Position numbers and translations under genes: made by a program | NCBI GenBank assembly: GCA_019637315.1 | Contig: JAHBVU010000003.1 | Coordinates: forward strand, 186,001 to 250,000 | Length of the DNA stretch: 64,000 nucleotides | Origin: Gemmatimonadales bacterium | GTDB lineage: Bacteria > Gemmatimonadota > Gemmatimonadetes > Gemmatimonadales > GWC2-71-9 | Direction: 5' to 3' | In this document: one piece after another, positions 55,664 to 64,000 of the stretch | Layout: each line of letters opens with the position of its first letter | Position numbering within the stretch: position 1 is the stretch's first letter | Notes under the pieces: model-generated | Database searches by the model: none | Seen by the model: only the letters and a program-made list of their open reading frames with translations | Told to the model about the DNA's origin: nothing

Positions 55664-57097
55664 TCAGCCGCCAAGCTGATCGATCAACCAGGCAGCGACC
55701 GCCTCCTGCATCAACCGCTGCCGGTGCCACGCCTGAACCACGGGCGCGCCTTCCGGAATCGCATCTCGGAGCCTTGGGTGACCGAACAGCACCACGAGAT
55801 CGGCTCCGGGCACCTCCGCAGCCAGCAGAGTCCGACTCCGGTCTCCAAAACCGCCGCGGCCCTTCGACGCCCGGGGCTCGGCAAACGCGAGCACGACCCG
55901 GCTGCCCCCGATGCCAAGCGGAACGTGCTGCCGAGCCAGCGCCCGAGACACGTAGTTACTCGGTGAGGCGGGAAACGCGCCGTCGACGTCATCGTCCACC
56001 ACGACGAGTTCGATCGGCGTGCGCAGGGGCACAGGCGGCGCCTCAGTGAGCAGGCGGCGGGCCAGGTCCGCGGCGAAACCCGCATCCGCCGCATCAGGTC
56101 CCTTCGAGTAGGGCACCGCCGGCAACTCGAATCGGCTGCTGGCCCGATCCAGCGCATAGGCGTACCGCGCCAGCGCCGCTTCGACCGCGCGGGCAAACTC
56201 CGGGTCAAGTGCCGCCGCACCCTCGAGCGCGGCAATCGTCGCCGAGACATCGGCCGGGTACAGCAGCACGTCGACACCTGCCGAGACGGCCTCGACGGCG
56301 GCACGCGCGGCGCCGATCCCGCCCGCAAAGCCTTCCATGACCAGGGCGTCCGTCACCACCAGCCCATCGAACCCCATCGGACCGCGGAGCCGTTCCAGAA
56401 TCGGGCGCGAGCGGGTGGCTGGCGTTCCGGACGGATCGAGGGCCGGAAACGCCACATGTGCCGTCATCACGGCATCCGCACCGGCCGCGATGGCGGCACG
56501 AAACGGAACCAGGTCGGTCGCTGCCAGCTCCGCATCTGACGCGGCCACGACCGGCATCCGCTGATGCGAATCGTGGACGGTCCGACCGTGCCCCGGGAAA
56601 TGCTTGACGGCCGTGAGCGCTCCGCCGGCGCGGGCCCCGTCGATCCAGGCGGCCACCAGCTGCGCGACCCGGTCGGGGGCCGCTCCGAACGAACGAGTCT
56701 GCACGATCGGGTTGGCCGGTTCGAGATCGAGATCGGCCACCGGCGCCAGCACCCAGTTGATCCCGACCGAGCGGGCGGACCGAGCGGTGATCAGTCCGGC
56801 CTGGCGGACGGCCCCGAGGTCGTCCAAGGTCGCGAGCGCGGCGGGCGGCGGCAACTCGGCCAGGCCCTCGACCTGCTGACCCGCACCCCGCTCGAGATCC
56901 GCCGCAATCAACAGCGGACGACCGGCCAGCCGGGTCACCCGGTCGACCAGCGCAAGCACCTGCGGCGCTGTACCTCCGAAAACGATGAAACCACCGACGC
57001 CCGCCGCAATCGCGCCATCGATGGCTGCGTACTCGTGCTCGAAGCCGGTATCCTCGTGCCAGCGAACGGCTGGTATCACCAGTCGCGCGGCTTTCAT
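55664..57097 (-). CDS. nagZ: Glycoside hydrolase family 3 protein, NagZ-like
   Basis: A 477-residue GH3 enzyme. NagZ removes GlcNAc from GlcNAc-anhydroMurNAc during cell-wall recycling. The nucleophile Asp lies in V-V-T-D-A-L-V-M-E-G and the acid-base His in K-H-F-P-G-H-G-R-T-V-H-D-S-H. It carries an extra C-terminal alpha/beta domain (about 330-477) not present in E. coli NagZ. No signal peptide, so it is cytosolic. It overlaps anmK by 4 nt, in line with recycling. Confidence 0.82.
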   Translation of the reverse strand: MKAARLVIPAVRWHEDTGFEHEYAAIDGAIAAGVGGFIVFGGTAPQVLALVDRVTRLAGRPLLIAADLERGAGQQVEGLAELPPPAALATLDDLGAVRQAGLITARSARSVGINWVLAPVADLDLEPANPIVQTRSFGAAPDRVAQLVAAWIDGARAGGALTAVKHFPGHGRTVHDSHQRMPVVAASDAELAATDLVPFRAAIAAGADAVMTAHVAFPALDPSGTPATRSRPILERLRGPMGFDGLVVTDALVMEGFAGGIGAARAAVEAVSAGVDVLLYPADVSATIAALEGAAALDPEFARAVEAALARYAYALDRASSRFELPAVPYSKGPDAADAGFAADLARRLLTEAPPVPLRTPIELVVVDDDVDGAFPASPSNYVSRALARQHVPLGIGGSRVVLAFAEPRASKGRGGFGDRSRTLLAAEVPGADLVVLFGHPRLRDAIPEGAPVVQAWHRQRLMQEAVAAWLIDQLGG

Positions 57098-58200
57098 GCG
57101 GGGGTCACCATACCCAGGACACGAGACCCGCGGGCTCCGGTGGCTCGGGGCAGATTGCCCGGCTGACCATGAATCGTAAGGTAGCCGAGCAGCGCAAAAG
57201 CCACGGCTTCCTTGGCATCGCCCGAGAAGAACAGCGCATCGAACCGCTGCAGCTGCCGCCCATGCGCAGCCAGCCCCTGCTCCAGCGCCGAGAACAGGCC
57301 GGGATGGTGGCAGCCGCCCCCGGAAACGACCACCTCCCGCGCGGCTGGAACCCAGCGGGCGATGGCGTCCGCAATGCTTCGGGCCGTAAGCGCCACCGCA
57401 GTGGCCACACCATCCGGACCCGGACGCGCCTGATGGATGCGGCGCGCGTACTCGCTGCCGAACAGCTCTCGCCCGGTGCTCTTGGGCGGCGGGGCGCTGA
57501 AGAACGGATCGGCGAGCAATGAGGCGAGGAGCGTTTCATCGACCGCACCGCGTGCCGCCAACCCACCATCGACATCGTACGGCAGGCTCGGATCGACCAG
57601 GCGCGCGACCGCATCGATCAGCGCGACGCCAGGCCCGGTGTCGAAGGCGAAGGCACCCTCGTCCTCGGCCCGGTGGGGTACATATGTCAGGTTGGCCATG
57701 CCACCCAGGTTGAGGAGTACCCTGGGCTGCTCCCCGCCAAAGAGCAGCACGTCAGCCATGGGCACCAGCGGCGCACCTTGCCCGCCTGCCGCGACATCGC
57801 GCGTCCGGAAGTTGCTGACCACCCGGACGCCGAAGGTCTCGGCGAGCAGGGCCGGTTCGCCCAGCTGCCAGGTAACCGCCGGAGGTTCATGCCAGATCGT
57901 CTGGCCGTGGAAGGCAATCAAGTCGAGCTCGCTTGCCTTGCAGTGGGCCAGCGCCAGAACCTGCTGTACCGCCTCGACCGCCCAGGCCCCGATGGCCGCG
58001 TGCAGCAGCGCCAGCTCCCGGGTGGTTCCGGCCGCCATGCCGTGCTCCAGCTGGCGCCGGTAGTCCGCGGTGTAAGGCAGGTGCGCAAAAGCCACCAGCT
58101 CGGCACGGGTGGGGCCGCTGAACCGGACCAGCGCGGCGTCCATGCCGTCGAGAGAGGTCCCCGACATCAGCCCGACGGCAAGGGTCGGTCGTTCGGTCAT
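57094..58200 (-). CDS. anmK: Anhydro-N-acetylmuramic acid kinase
   Basis: Opens and phosphorylates anhydroMurNAc to MurNAc-6-phosphate. The 368-residue product has G-L-M-S-G-T-S-L-D-G-M-D, F-H-G-Q-T-I-W-H, N-L-G-G-M-A-N-L and D-T-G-P-G motifs of the ASKHA kinase family. Overlaps of 4 nt with murQ upstream and nagZ downstream show a tight operon. Confidence 0.95.
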   Translation of the reverse strand: MTERPTLAVGLMSGTSLDGMDAALVRFSGPTRAELVAFAHLPYTADYRRQLEHGMAAGTTRELALLHAAIGAWAVEAVQQVLALAHCKASELDLIAFHGQTIWHEPPAVTWQLGEPALLAETFGVRVVSNFRTRDVAAGGQGAPLVPMADVLLFGGEQPRVLLNLGGMANLTYVPHRAEDEGAFAFDTGPGVALIDAVARLVDPSLPYDVDGGLAARGAVDETLLASLLADPFFSAPPPKSTGRELFGSEYARRIHQARPGPDGVATAVALTARSIADAIARWVPAAREVVVSGGGCHHPGLFSALEQGLAAHGRQLQRFDALFFSGDAKEAVAFALLGYLTIHGQPGNLPRATGARGSRVLGMVTPA

Positions 58201-59120
58201 GCGTCCCTCACAGGTGGGGGCGGTCCGATCAGCGCTCGGACCCGGTTATCGACCTCAGCCAGCCGAGCCATCGCCTCGGCGTGGGTCGCTCCAGTGCGGA
58301 CCATCACGATTGCCGCGCGGACGCTGCCGCCGGCGGCGTCGATGGCACGACGCGCCTCGCTTCGTGCCACGCCGGTCACTTCCATCACGATCCGCTCGCT
58401 CCGGTCCACCAGCTTGCTGTTCCAGGCCTGCAGATCGACCATCAGGTTGCCGTATGTCTTCCCGAGCCGGACCATCGCAGCCGTCGTCAGGGTGTTGAGG
58501 ATCAGCTTGGTTGCCGTCCCTGCCTTCATGCGGGTCGACCCCGTGACCACCTCCGGACCGGTCCGCACCACGATGGGAACGTCACAGACAGCCAGAACGT
58601 CAGCAGGCAGCTCCGCACACGCCACCATTGCCGTGCGCGCACCGAGCGAGCGAGCCCGCGTCAGGGCACCGCGAACGTAGGGCGTGCCCCCGCTTGCCGC
58701 GATCCCGACCACGGTGTCCGCGGGACCGACGCGGTGCTCGTCGATGATCCGCGCCCCGGCCTCCGCATCGTCCTCCGCTCCTTCGGCGGCGCGCGTCAGG
58801 GCCGGCAGTCCACCCGCGATGATACCGATCACCATGCCCGGAGCGACCCCGAACGTCGGCGGGCACTCCGAGGCGTCGAGCACGCCGAGCCGGCCGCTGG
58901 TTCCGGCCCCGACGTACAGCAGCCGCCCGCCGGCCCGAAACGAGGCCTCGATCAGCTCGACCGTCCGGGCAATCTCCTTACGGGCGCCGGCCACGAGCCC
59001 CGGAATCGTTGCGTCCTCGGCGTTGATCAGGTCGACCAGGGCCAGCGGATCGGCTGTATCGATATCGATGGTGCGCGGGTTCCGCCGCTCGGTCAACCGC
59101 AACTGCTGGCCATCGGCCAT
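58197..59120 (-). CDS. murQ: N-acetylmuramic acid 6-phosphate etherase
   Basis: Cleaves the lactyl ether of MurNAc-6-phosphate to give GlcNAc-6-phosphate. The 307-residue product has an SIS domain with G-A-G-T-S-G-R-L-G, the catalytic Glu in A-A-E-G-A-E-D, and L-G-K-T-Y-G-N-L-M-V-D. ATG 59120 starts at the family N terminus (L-T-E-R-R-N-P-R-T). The open frame reaching 61235 is antisense to ggt and is not coding. Confidence 0.95.
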   Translation of the reverse strand: MADGQQLRLTERRNPRTIDIDTADPLALVDLINAEDATIPGLVAGARKEIARTVELIEASFRAGGRLLYVGAGTSGRLGVLDASECPPTFGVAPGMVIGIIAGGLPALTRAAEGAEDDAEAGARIIDEHRVGPADTVVGIAASGGTPYVRGALTRARSLGARTAMVACAELPADVLAVCDVPIVVRTGPEVVTGSTRMKAGTATKLILNTLTTAAMVRLGKTYGNLMVDLQAWNSKLVDRSERIVMEVTGVARSEARRAIDAAGGSVRAAIVMVRTGATHAEAMARLAEVDNRVRALIGPPPPVRDA

Positions 59121-59192
59121 GAGGAATCCCCGTGAGGTCAGGTTAATTTTGTCGGGTTGAGCCAGACTTAGGCAACTCTCGAAAGGGCCCCC

Positions 59193-60917
59193 GTGACGCG
59201 TCTCGTGACGACTCTCATTGCCGCTGCGCTGATCCAGGCGTGCCAGCTCCCCGGACAATCCACCACCGCCGCGGCGCCCGCCATCGATTCGACCTGGGCG
59301 CTTCGCGACAGCGCCCGAGTCACCGAGGGCAGCCGCGCAATCGTCGTGTCCGGCAATCCGATTGCCAGCGATGTCGGCAAAGCCATCCTGCAGCGCGGCG
59401 GCAACGCAATCGATGCGGCGGTTGCGGTCGGATTTGCGCTCCAGGTGGTGCACCCCGAGGCCGGCAATATCGGTGGGGGCGGATTCATGGTGATCCGGCT
59501 CGCGGATGGCAGCGTGCATTCGATCGACTACCGCGAGAAGGCGCCCGCCAAGGCCACCCGCAACATGTATGTCGGCCCCGATGGCAATCCGACGCGGGCC
59601 AGCTGGACCGGTCACCTTGCGGCCGGCGTCCCCGGCGCCGTGGCCGGCATGGCGGAGGCGCACAAGCGGTTCGGAAAACTGCCCTGGGCCGATGTCATCG
59701 CTCCCGCGATTCAGTTGGCCAGCGATGGCTTCCTCGTCGACGAGTACCGGTCGCGCACCATCGGAAGCGACTCGAGCCGCCTGGTCCGCTTCAGGGCATC
59801 CGCGGCGCAGTACCTCCCGGGTGGTCGGCCGCCGCAGCCCGGCACCGTCTGGAAGCAGCCCGATCTCGCCAAAACGCTGAGCGCCATCCAGGCCAACGGT
59901 CCCGCAGGATTCTACAGCGGCCCGGTCGCCGACCTGATCGTTGCAGAAATGCGTCGGGGCGGCGGCCTGATCACCAAGGAAGACCTCGCAGGGTACGAGG
60001 CCAAGTGGCGCGACCCGCTCTCCTTCAAGTACCGGGGCCACACAGTCTACTCGATGCCGCCAGCCTCGTCCGGCGGTGTCACCCTGGCGCTGATCCTCAA
60101 CATCCTGGAAGGCTTCGATCCGCTGCCGCCCTTCGGCTCTGCCGCCCTGCTCCATCGCCAGGCCGAAGCCATGCGGCGCGCCTTCGCCGAGCGCAACGCA
60201 TCGCTCGGCGACCCCGATTTCGTCCAGAATCCGATTGCCCGGATGACCAGCAAGGATCACGCGGCGAGCCGTCGCGCGGAAATCAATCCGGAACGCGCCA
60301 CCCCGACCACCGATCTGACGCCGATTGCCGACGAGTCGACCGAAACGACGCACTACTCGGTTGTCGACCAGGATGGCAACGCCGTCAGCACCACGACGAC
60401 GCTCAACGGCAGCTTCGGCAGCGCCGTCACGGTTACCGGGGCCGGCTTCCTGCTCAACAATGAGATGGACGACTTTACCACGGCGCCCGGCAAACCCAAC
60501 AGCTACGGGCTGGTCCAGGGCGAAGCCAACGCCATCGTGCCCGGCAAGCGAATGCTCTCGGCCATGACGCCCAGCATCGTGCTCGACCCCGATGGCAAGC
60601 TGCTGATGGTCGTCGGCACTCCGGGCGGGCCGACCATCATCACCCAGGTCTTCCACATTATTTCCAACGTGATTGACCACAAGATGGACCTGCCGACCGC
60701 GCTCGCCATGCCGCGGTTGCATCACCAATCCCTGCCGGATCAGATCGCGCTCGAACGCGGCGGCTTTCAGGCCGAGACGATTGCCGAGCTCGAGCGAATG
60801 GGGCACAAGGTCACCTTCCGGAACTATATGGGAGACGTCGAAGCGATCATTCGGACGCCAACTGGCTGGCTCGGAGCGAGTGATCCGCGACGGGGCGGCG
60901 GCGGGGCCGGCTACTGA
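59193..60917 (+). CDS. ggt: Gamma-glutamyltransferase, lipoprotein-type signal
   Basis: Hydrolyses or transfers gamma-glutamyl groups of glutathione and related compounds in the periplasm; made as a precursor that self-cleaves. The 574-residue product has a signal with L-I-Q-A-C lipobox, A-D-L-I-V-A-E-M in the large chain, and the catalytic threonine in T-T-H-Y-S-V-V. The small-chain G-T-P-G-G-P motif replaces the usual G-S-P-G-G. The GTG start is divergent from murQ. Confidence 0.93.
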   Translation: MTRLVTTLIAAALIQACQLPGQSTTAAAPAIDSTWALRDSARVTEGSRAIVVSGNPIASDVGKAILQRGGNAIDAAVAVGFALQVVHPEAGNIGGGGFMVIRLADGSVHSIDYREKAPAKATRNMYVGPDGNPTRASWTGHLAAGVPGAVAGMAEAHKRFGKLPWADVIAPAIQLASDGFLVDEYRSRTIGSDSSRLVRFRASAAQYLPGGRPPQPGTVWKQPDLAKTLSAIQANGPAGFYSGPVADLIVAEMRRGGGLITKEDLAGYEAKWRDPLSFKYRGHTVYSMPPASSGGVTLALILNILEGFDPLPPFGSAALLHRQAEAMRRAFAERNASLGDPDFVQNPIARMTSKDHAASRRAEINPERATPTTDLTPIADESTETTHYSVVDQDGNAVSTTTTLNGSFGSAVTVTGAGFLLNNEMDDFTTAPGKPNSYGLVQGEANAIVPGKRMLSAMTPSIVLDPDGKLLMVVGTPGGPTIITQVFHIISNVIDHKMDLPTALAMPRLHHQSLPDQIALERGGFQAETIAELERMGHKVTFRNYMGDVEAIIRTPTGWLGASDPRRGGGGAGY

Positions 60918-60934
60918 GCGGCCGGGGTAAACGA

Positions 60935-60968
60935 AACGGGGCAGGCGCTGATCGGCGCCTGCCCCGTT
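60935..60968. terminator. Bidirectional hairpin between ggt and the glycine-zipper lipoprotein gene
   Basis: A perfect 14-bp stem (60935-60948/60955-60968) with a 6-nt loop, placed between convergent genes. On the minus strand TCGTTT follows; on the + strand there is no T run. Confidence 0.75.
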
Positions 60969-60990
60969 CGCTTGACGAGCAGAGAATCCG

Positions 60991-61812
60991 TCAGCCGGCC
61001 TTCGCTTCGAAGGTGCTGCGCAGCCGGAGCGAGATCCGCGCTCCGCTGGCAACCACCACGTCGCGATCCGCCGAGTTGACCGCGACCGCGGTGCCGGCAG
61101 CGGCGCCGATGACGCCACCCACAACCGTGCCCTTCTTGTTGCCGCCGACAACTCGACCAACGATCGCACCGGCCGCCGCACCGGCCCCGACCTTGGCCGC
61201 ATCGCCCGCTTGGACGCCGCGACCCTTGAGCTCATAGCTCACGCTGGTCGTCACACCATCGATGTCGTATGTCTCGCCCCCGAACGCCACCTGGGTCGCG
61301 CGGAGCGACACCTTACCCGAATCCGACTTGTTCTCGGAAACGGCCAGCTCGGAGATGACCAGTGTCACGGTCGCGCCGGCCGGGATGACCACGCGTCCGG
61401 CGTCGTCCGTCACGTCATTCGGAACATTGGCGGTGACGGTCTGCCCGACCTTGTGGGTTTTGGTCGAGAACTCGACAGCCGAGGTGAGCGCCACGTTGGT
61501 GCCCGACGCCACACTCCGAGTCGCCGGCGCGGCTGGCGGTGCCGGCGTCGGGGCCGGGGCCGGGGCCGGGGCCGGCTGGGCCGCCGGGGGATTCGGCCGC
61601 GGAGCCGCCGGACGCGACGGCGCAGGCGCGGGTGCCGGCGTCACGGTCTCGGCCGGCGTTTCAGGCCGGGGCGCATCGTCGAGCACTGCGGTTGAGTCGA
61701 CCGGGGCCAGGGAGAGGTCTCGACCCGGCTCCTGCTGGTTGGCCCGATCGCCCCTGCCGCAGGCAGCGATCAGGACGAGCAGCGCTGTTCCGACAATCTC
61801 TTTGGATCTCAT
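60991..61812 (-). CDS. Glycine-zipper lipoprotein with Pro/Ala linker
   Basis: A 273-residue lipoprotein. The signal peptide ends L-I-A-A-C. Residues 50-105 are a Pro/Ala repeat tether, 105-205 a beta domain (V-P-N-D-V-T-D-D-A-G-R-V-V-I-P-A-G), and 205-255 a glycine-zipper helical region (A-G-A-A-A-G-A-I-V-G) that tends to insert in membranes. GGAGGG precedes the ATG. An open frame to 62673 is not part of it. Confidence 0.75.
   Translation of the reverse strand: MRSKEIVGTALLVLIAACGRGDRANQQEPGRDLSLAPVDSTAVLDDAPRPETPAETVTPAPAPAPSRPAAPRPNPPAAQPAPAPAPAPTPAPPAAPATRSVASGTNVALTSAVEFSTKTHKVGQTVTANVPNDVTDDAGRVVIPAGATVTLVISELAVSENKSDSGKVSLRATQVAFGGETYDIDGVTTSVSYELKGRGVQAGDAAKVGAGAAAGAIVGRVVGGNKKGTVVGGVIGAAAGTAVAVNSADRDVVVASGARISLRLRSTFEAKAG
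61550..61573 (-). repeat. Four tandem GGGGCC hexanucleotides
   Basis: (GGGGCC)4 on the + strand codes for Pro-Ala repeats on the minus strand in the lipoprotein tether. The motif has G-quadruplex potential and could change length without a frameshift. Confidence 0.85.
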
Positions 61813-62012
61813 TCGTCCCTCCGTAATGAATCGACCTGTCAACCTGTCTGCTGAGCGTCCGGCGGCCGCAGCCGCCCTCAGCCTGGAGGTCGGCCCGTCG
61901 GACCGGTGCTCCCCCGGCTCTGCGCTCATGATACCTATGGAGACGCCCGAGCCGGGGCTGATCGCACTCCAGCGTTGCAATATAGGGCCGTCGGGGCCTT
62001 GCCCCGTCCCTC

Positions 62013-62744
62013 TTACATGAAACGGAGCAGGAAGTCCGGAGTGAGCCGCTGCAGGTAGCCCGCGAGACGAGTGAACTGGCCTGAGGCGATCAAGAGACCG
62101 ACGATGACGAGGAGCGCGCCACTGAGTCGCTGCACCACGTGCAGATGACGCCGAAATCGCTGGAACCAGTCGAGGAACGACTCGACCGCGAAGGCCGCCA
62201 CGAGAAACGGCACGGCGAGGCCCGCCGAGTAGGCGACCAGCAACCAGACTCCCCGGCTGAGATCGGCCTCGGTGGCGGCCAGGCTCAGGATGCCGCCGAG
62301 AATCGGCCCGATACAAGGACTCCAGCCGGCGCCGAACGCCATGCCGACCAGCACGGAACCCAGGAATCCGACCGGCTTGCGATCGAGCTGGACCCGGTGC
62401 TCCTGCGAGAGGAACCCCAATTTGATCACGCCGAGACAGTAGAGCCCGAAGAGGATGATCAGGACCCCGCCGGCGCGCATGATGACGTCTTTGTAGATCC
62501 GGAGCGACGCACCAAGCGCGGTGGCGCTGGCGCCCAGCAGCACAAAGATGATGGAAAAGCCGAGCACGAACAGGGTGGCGTGAATCATCGCCAGACGGCG
62601 ACGCTTCCCGATTTCCTCGAGCGTGAACCCGGTAATGAAGCCGAGGTATGACGGCACCAGCGGAAGCACGCAAGGCGAGAGGAAACTGAGGATCCCCCCG
62701 AAAAACGCGACCAGGGGTCCCAGGCTGCCCGACGACTCGGTCAT
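62013..62744 (-). CDS. ccdA: Cytochrome c biogenesis protein CcdA
   Basis: A 243-residue inner-membrane protein with six helices and the two CcdA cysteine motifs, S-F-L-S-P-C-V-L-P-L-V-P and G-W-S-P-C-I-G-P. It passes electrons across the membrane to thioredoxin-like proteins for cytochrome c maturation or disulfide reduction. It overlaps the Fur gene by 4 nt. A second DsbD/CcdA-like gene is at 38503. Confidence 0.92.
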   Translation of the reverse strand: MTESSGSLGPLVAFFGGILSFLSPCVLPLVPSYLGFITGFTLEEIGKRRRLAMIHATLFVLGFSIIFVLLGASATALGASLRIYKDVIMRAGGVLIILFGLYCLGVIKLGFLSQEHRVQLDRKPVGFLGSVLVGMAFGAGWSPCIGPILGGILSLAATEADLSRGVWLLVAYSAGLAVPFLVAAFAVESFLDWFQRFRRHLHVVQRLSGALLVIVGLLIASGQFTRLAGYLQRLTPDFLLRFM

Positions 62745-63223
62745 CGTGCCGGCAGCGCCCCGAGTCCGCTCAGATCACCGCTTCGGCACTGCTCGCAGAC
62801 TCCGTGGATCTCGACCCGATGCCGCTCGTACTGAAACCGGTGCTCGTCCGCGGTGATGCGCAGCATGCGCTCGAGTCGTTCGTTGCTGAACTCGACTACG
62901 GCTCCGCAACGCCGGCACACCAGGTGCGCATGTTCGTTGGCTTCGCGGGCGGGCTCGTAACGCTTGTAGCCTTCGCCGAAATCGCGCTCCCGGACCAGCC
63001 CGCTCTTGACCAGCGCGTCGACGGTTCGATAGAGGGTTGCCATGCCGACGTGCTCACCGCGTTCGACCAGGCGGCGGCGCAGCAACTCGACAGAAGGATG
63101 GTCATCGCTCGACAGGAGCACTTCAGCCACCGTGACCCGCTGACGGGTCACCGGCAACCGACGATCTCGCAGGTAGCGGCGGAATCGCTCGACCAACGCG
63201 CTGCTTTCAGCTCGCGTCAGCAA
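62741..63223 (-). CDS. Fur family transcriptional regulator
   Basis: A 160-residue winged-helix metalloregulator (about 1-85: D-H-P-S-V-E-L, V-G-M-A-T-L-Y-R-T-V) with a metal-binding dimerisation domain (H-A-H-L-V-C-R-R-C and H-G-V-C-E-Q-C). Which metal or peroxide it senses cannot be read from sequence. TTG 63223 is the likely start and overlaps the upstream gene by 17 nt. It controls unknown targets, perhaps including the operon itself. Confidence 0.9.
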   Translation of the reverse strand: MLTRAESSALVERFRRYLRDRRLPVTRQRVTVAEVLLSSDDHPSVELLRRRLVERGEHVGMATLYRTVDALVKSGLVRERDFGEGYKRYEPAREANEHAHLVCRRCGAVVEFSNERLERMLRITADEHRFQYERHRVEIHGVCEQCRSGDLSGLGALPAR

Positions 63224-63629
63224 CGGCCTCGACCTCCTCCGGAGCCGGCGGGAACCACTGCTCGAGCGGGATCGCAGTCGGCGGCTCCTCGTCGTCCGAG
63301 CGCTTCGGTACCAGCGCCAGAAGCTCGGCCAGTGCCTCGATCGGCCCGCTCCCGACCTCCTCGATGGCGGACTCGAACTGTCCGCGGGTCTTACCCTTGA
63401 CCGTCAGGGCGTACCGCGCCGTGTAGATCCGGCGCCGGTCGCCGTCGATTCGCGACAGGATGGCCGTACCAAAATCCCGCTGCTGATGGCGGATGGTCCG
63501 AAACACCCAGAGGCCGTCGAGTTCAGAGACCGGAAGGCCGAGCCGAATTGCCTCCACCAGCCGGGTCCAGCCTTCGCCGACGCCAGGGCCGGTTGCAGTC
63601 ACACCAGGAGCCATGTTCCCACTGATCAT
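63207..63629 (-). CDS. Hypothetical protein
   Basis: A 140-residue protein with no signal peptide. The middle (about 40-90) has F-R-T-I-R-H-Q-Q-R-D-F-G and R-I-Y-T-A-R-Y-A-L-T-V-K-G-K; the last third is acidic and Pro-rich. I recognise no family. It heads the Fur/ccdA operon. ATG 63614 is an alternative start. Confidence 0.6.
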   Translation of the reverse strand: MISGNMAPGVTATGPGVGEGWTRLVEAIRLGLPVSELDGLWVFRTIRHQQRDFGTAILSRIDGDRRRIYTARYALTVKGKTRGQFESAIEEVGSGPIEALAELLALVPKRSDDEEPPTAIPLEQWFPPAPEEVEAVADAS

Positions 63630-63742
63630 TCAAGGACGAGCGCGCGGGTTGCAACCTGCTCCACCACGCGTGAGGCGGGCGAGTACCCGAGGTATTCCAT
63701 CGGGAGAAAATAGGCCCTCCCCCGACCCCGTATCAAGCACGC

Positions 63743-63748
63743 TATCTT
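63743..63748 (+). promoter_or_regulatory. -10 element TATCTT, leaderless spacing
   Basis: TATCTT ends 6 nt before the ATG of the TonB receptor gene at 63755, so +1 would be at the start codon. No -35 or Shine-Dalgarno is apparent. Confidence 0.35.
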
Positions 63749-63754
63749 GCCCGC

Positions 63755-64000
63755 ATGGTCGGATTGACAGCTTTCTTTGCCGGGCTCGTGCTGGCGGGTC
63801 CGGTTCGGATTCAGCCTCCCCCGGTCGAGGCCCCTGATACGCTGCGCCCAGCCCGGCTCGCCCCGGTCGAGGTGCAGGTGACCCGAACCTCTGAACGGTC
63901 GCTGCACGTGCCCGCCACCGTCTTCGTGGTCGACAGCGCCACGCTTCGGAGTGCCCAACTGCAGCACGGGCTCGACGAGGTGCTCGGCCGCGTTCCCGGA
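63755..64000 (+). CDS. TonB-dependent receptor, 5' part (cut by the window edge)
   Basis: The first 82 codons of a gene that runs off the window. A signal peptide (about 1-20) and a Pro-rich segment lead to the plug-domain opening: V-T-R-T-S-E-R-S-L-H-V-P-A, T-V-F-V-V-D, and L-D-E-V-L-G-R-V-P-G. No CarboxypepD_reg domain precedes the plug, unlike the receptor at 8445. Substrate cannot be told. It is divergent from the Fur/ccdA operon. Confidence 0.85.
   Translation, partial: MVGLTAFFAGLVLAGPVRIQPPPVEAPDTLRPARLAPVEVQVTRTSERSLHVPATVFVVDSATLRSAQLQHGLDEVLGRVPG

Noticed and set aside
59121-61235. Extension of the murQ reading frame by about 700 codons
   Set aside because: This part is antisense to ggt, and the murQ family begins at ATG 59120.

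Overview
The window reads as a stretch of chromosome from a high-GC, Gram-negative-type bacterium, most likely a member of Gemmatimonadota or a close relative. This is inferred from gene content, not from a database search. The clues are a bacillithiol-type deacetylase, several S9 and CocE peptidases, a GWxTD-type protein, a TonB receptor followed by a DUF4249-like lipoprotein, an Ig-like lipoprotein, a B12-dependent ribonucleotide reductase and an MglA/MglB pair. Genes are densely packed, often with 1-8 nt start/stop overlaps. I saw no tRNA, rRNA, CRISPR array, insertion sequence or prophage.

Layout. 0.1-7.6 kb (+): OB-fold lipoprotein, bshB1-like deacetylase, cysteine desulfurase, mnmA, S9 peptidase and ppk1. 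7.6-12.2 kb (-): an ECF sigma / anti-sigma / TonB receptor / lipoprotein operon. 12.3-14.0 kb (-): grpE-dnaJ. 14.2-20.2 kb (-): dnaX-ybaB-recR-(small membrane protein)-mglB-mglA-pgsA-cinA, with the SRP RNA gene transcribed divergently from dnaX. 20.5-23.3 kb (-): divergent class II aldolase, YtxH-like protein and BrkB/YihY membrane protein. A 517-nt non-coding block rich in TCCACA hexamers then leads into pyk, a metallo-beta-lactamase-fold hydrolase and pgi (+). 27.5-31.4 kb (-): a CocE/DPP-IV peptidase pair. 31.6-33.3 kb (+): an unrecognised 277-residue protein and a VapBC-like toxin-antitoxin module. 33.4-36.6 kb (-): a 1068-residue Ig-like lipoprotein, followed by 780 nt without a gene.

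37.4-40.4 kb (-): ispG, a DsbD/CcdA-like transporter and two thioredoxin-fold proteins. 40.5-44.1 kb (-): a HEAT-like protein and an HD-GYP protein that appear to share an N-terminal domain, plus a small protein. 44.2-51.6 kb (-): amidase, GWxTD protein, nrdJ and a DUF4019-like protein. 51.6-55.7 kb (+): a Ser/Thr kinase, PP2C phosphatase and FHA-transmembrane-trypsin-like protein cassette. 55.7-59.1 kb (-): a murQ-anmK-nagZ peptidoglycan-recycling operon. 59.2-60.9 kb (+): gamma-glutamyltransferase. 61-63.6 kb (-): glycine-zipper lipoprotein, CcdA, a Fur-family regulator and a hypothetical protein. The window ends inside a second TonB receptor (+).

The parts most worth following up are the kinase/phosphatase/FHA-protease cassette with an upstream small ORF overlapping the kinase start, the shared N-terminal domain of the HEAT and HD-GYP proteins, the TCCACA cluster upstream of pyk, the SRP RNA with an unusual apical loop, and the recurrent placement of -10 elements 6-8 nt before start codons, which suggests leaderless transcripts.
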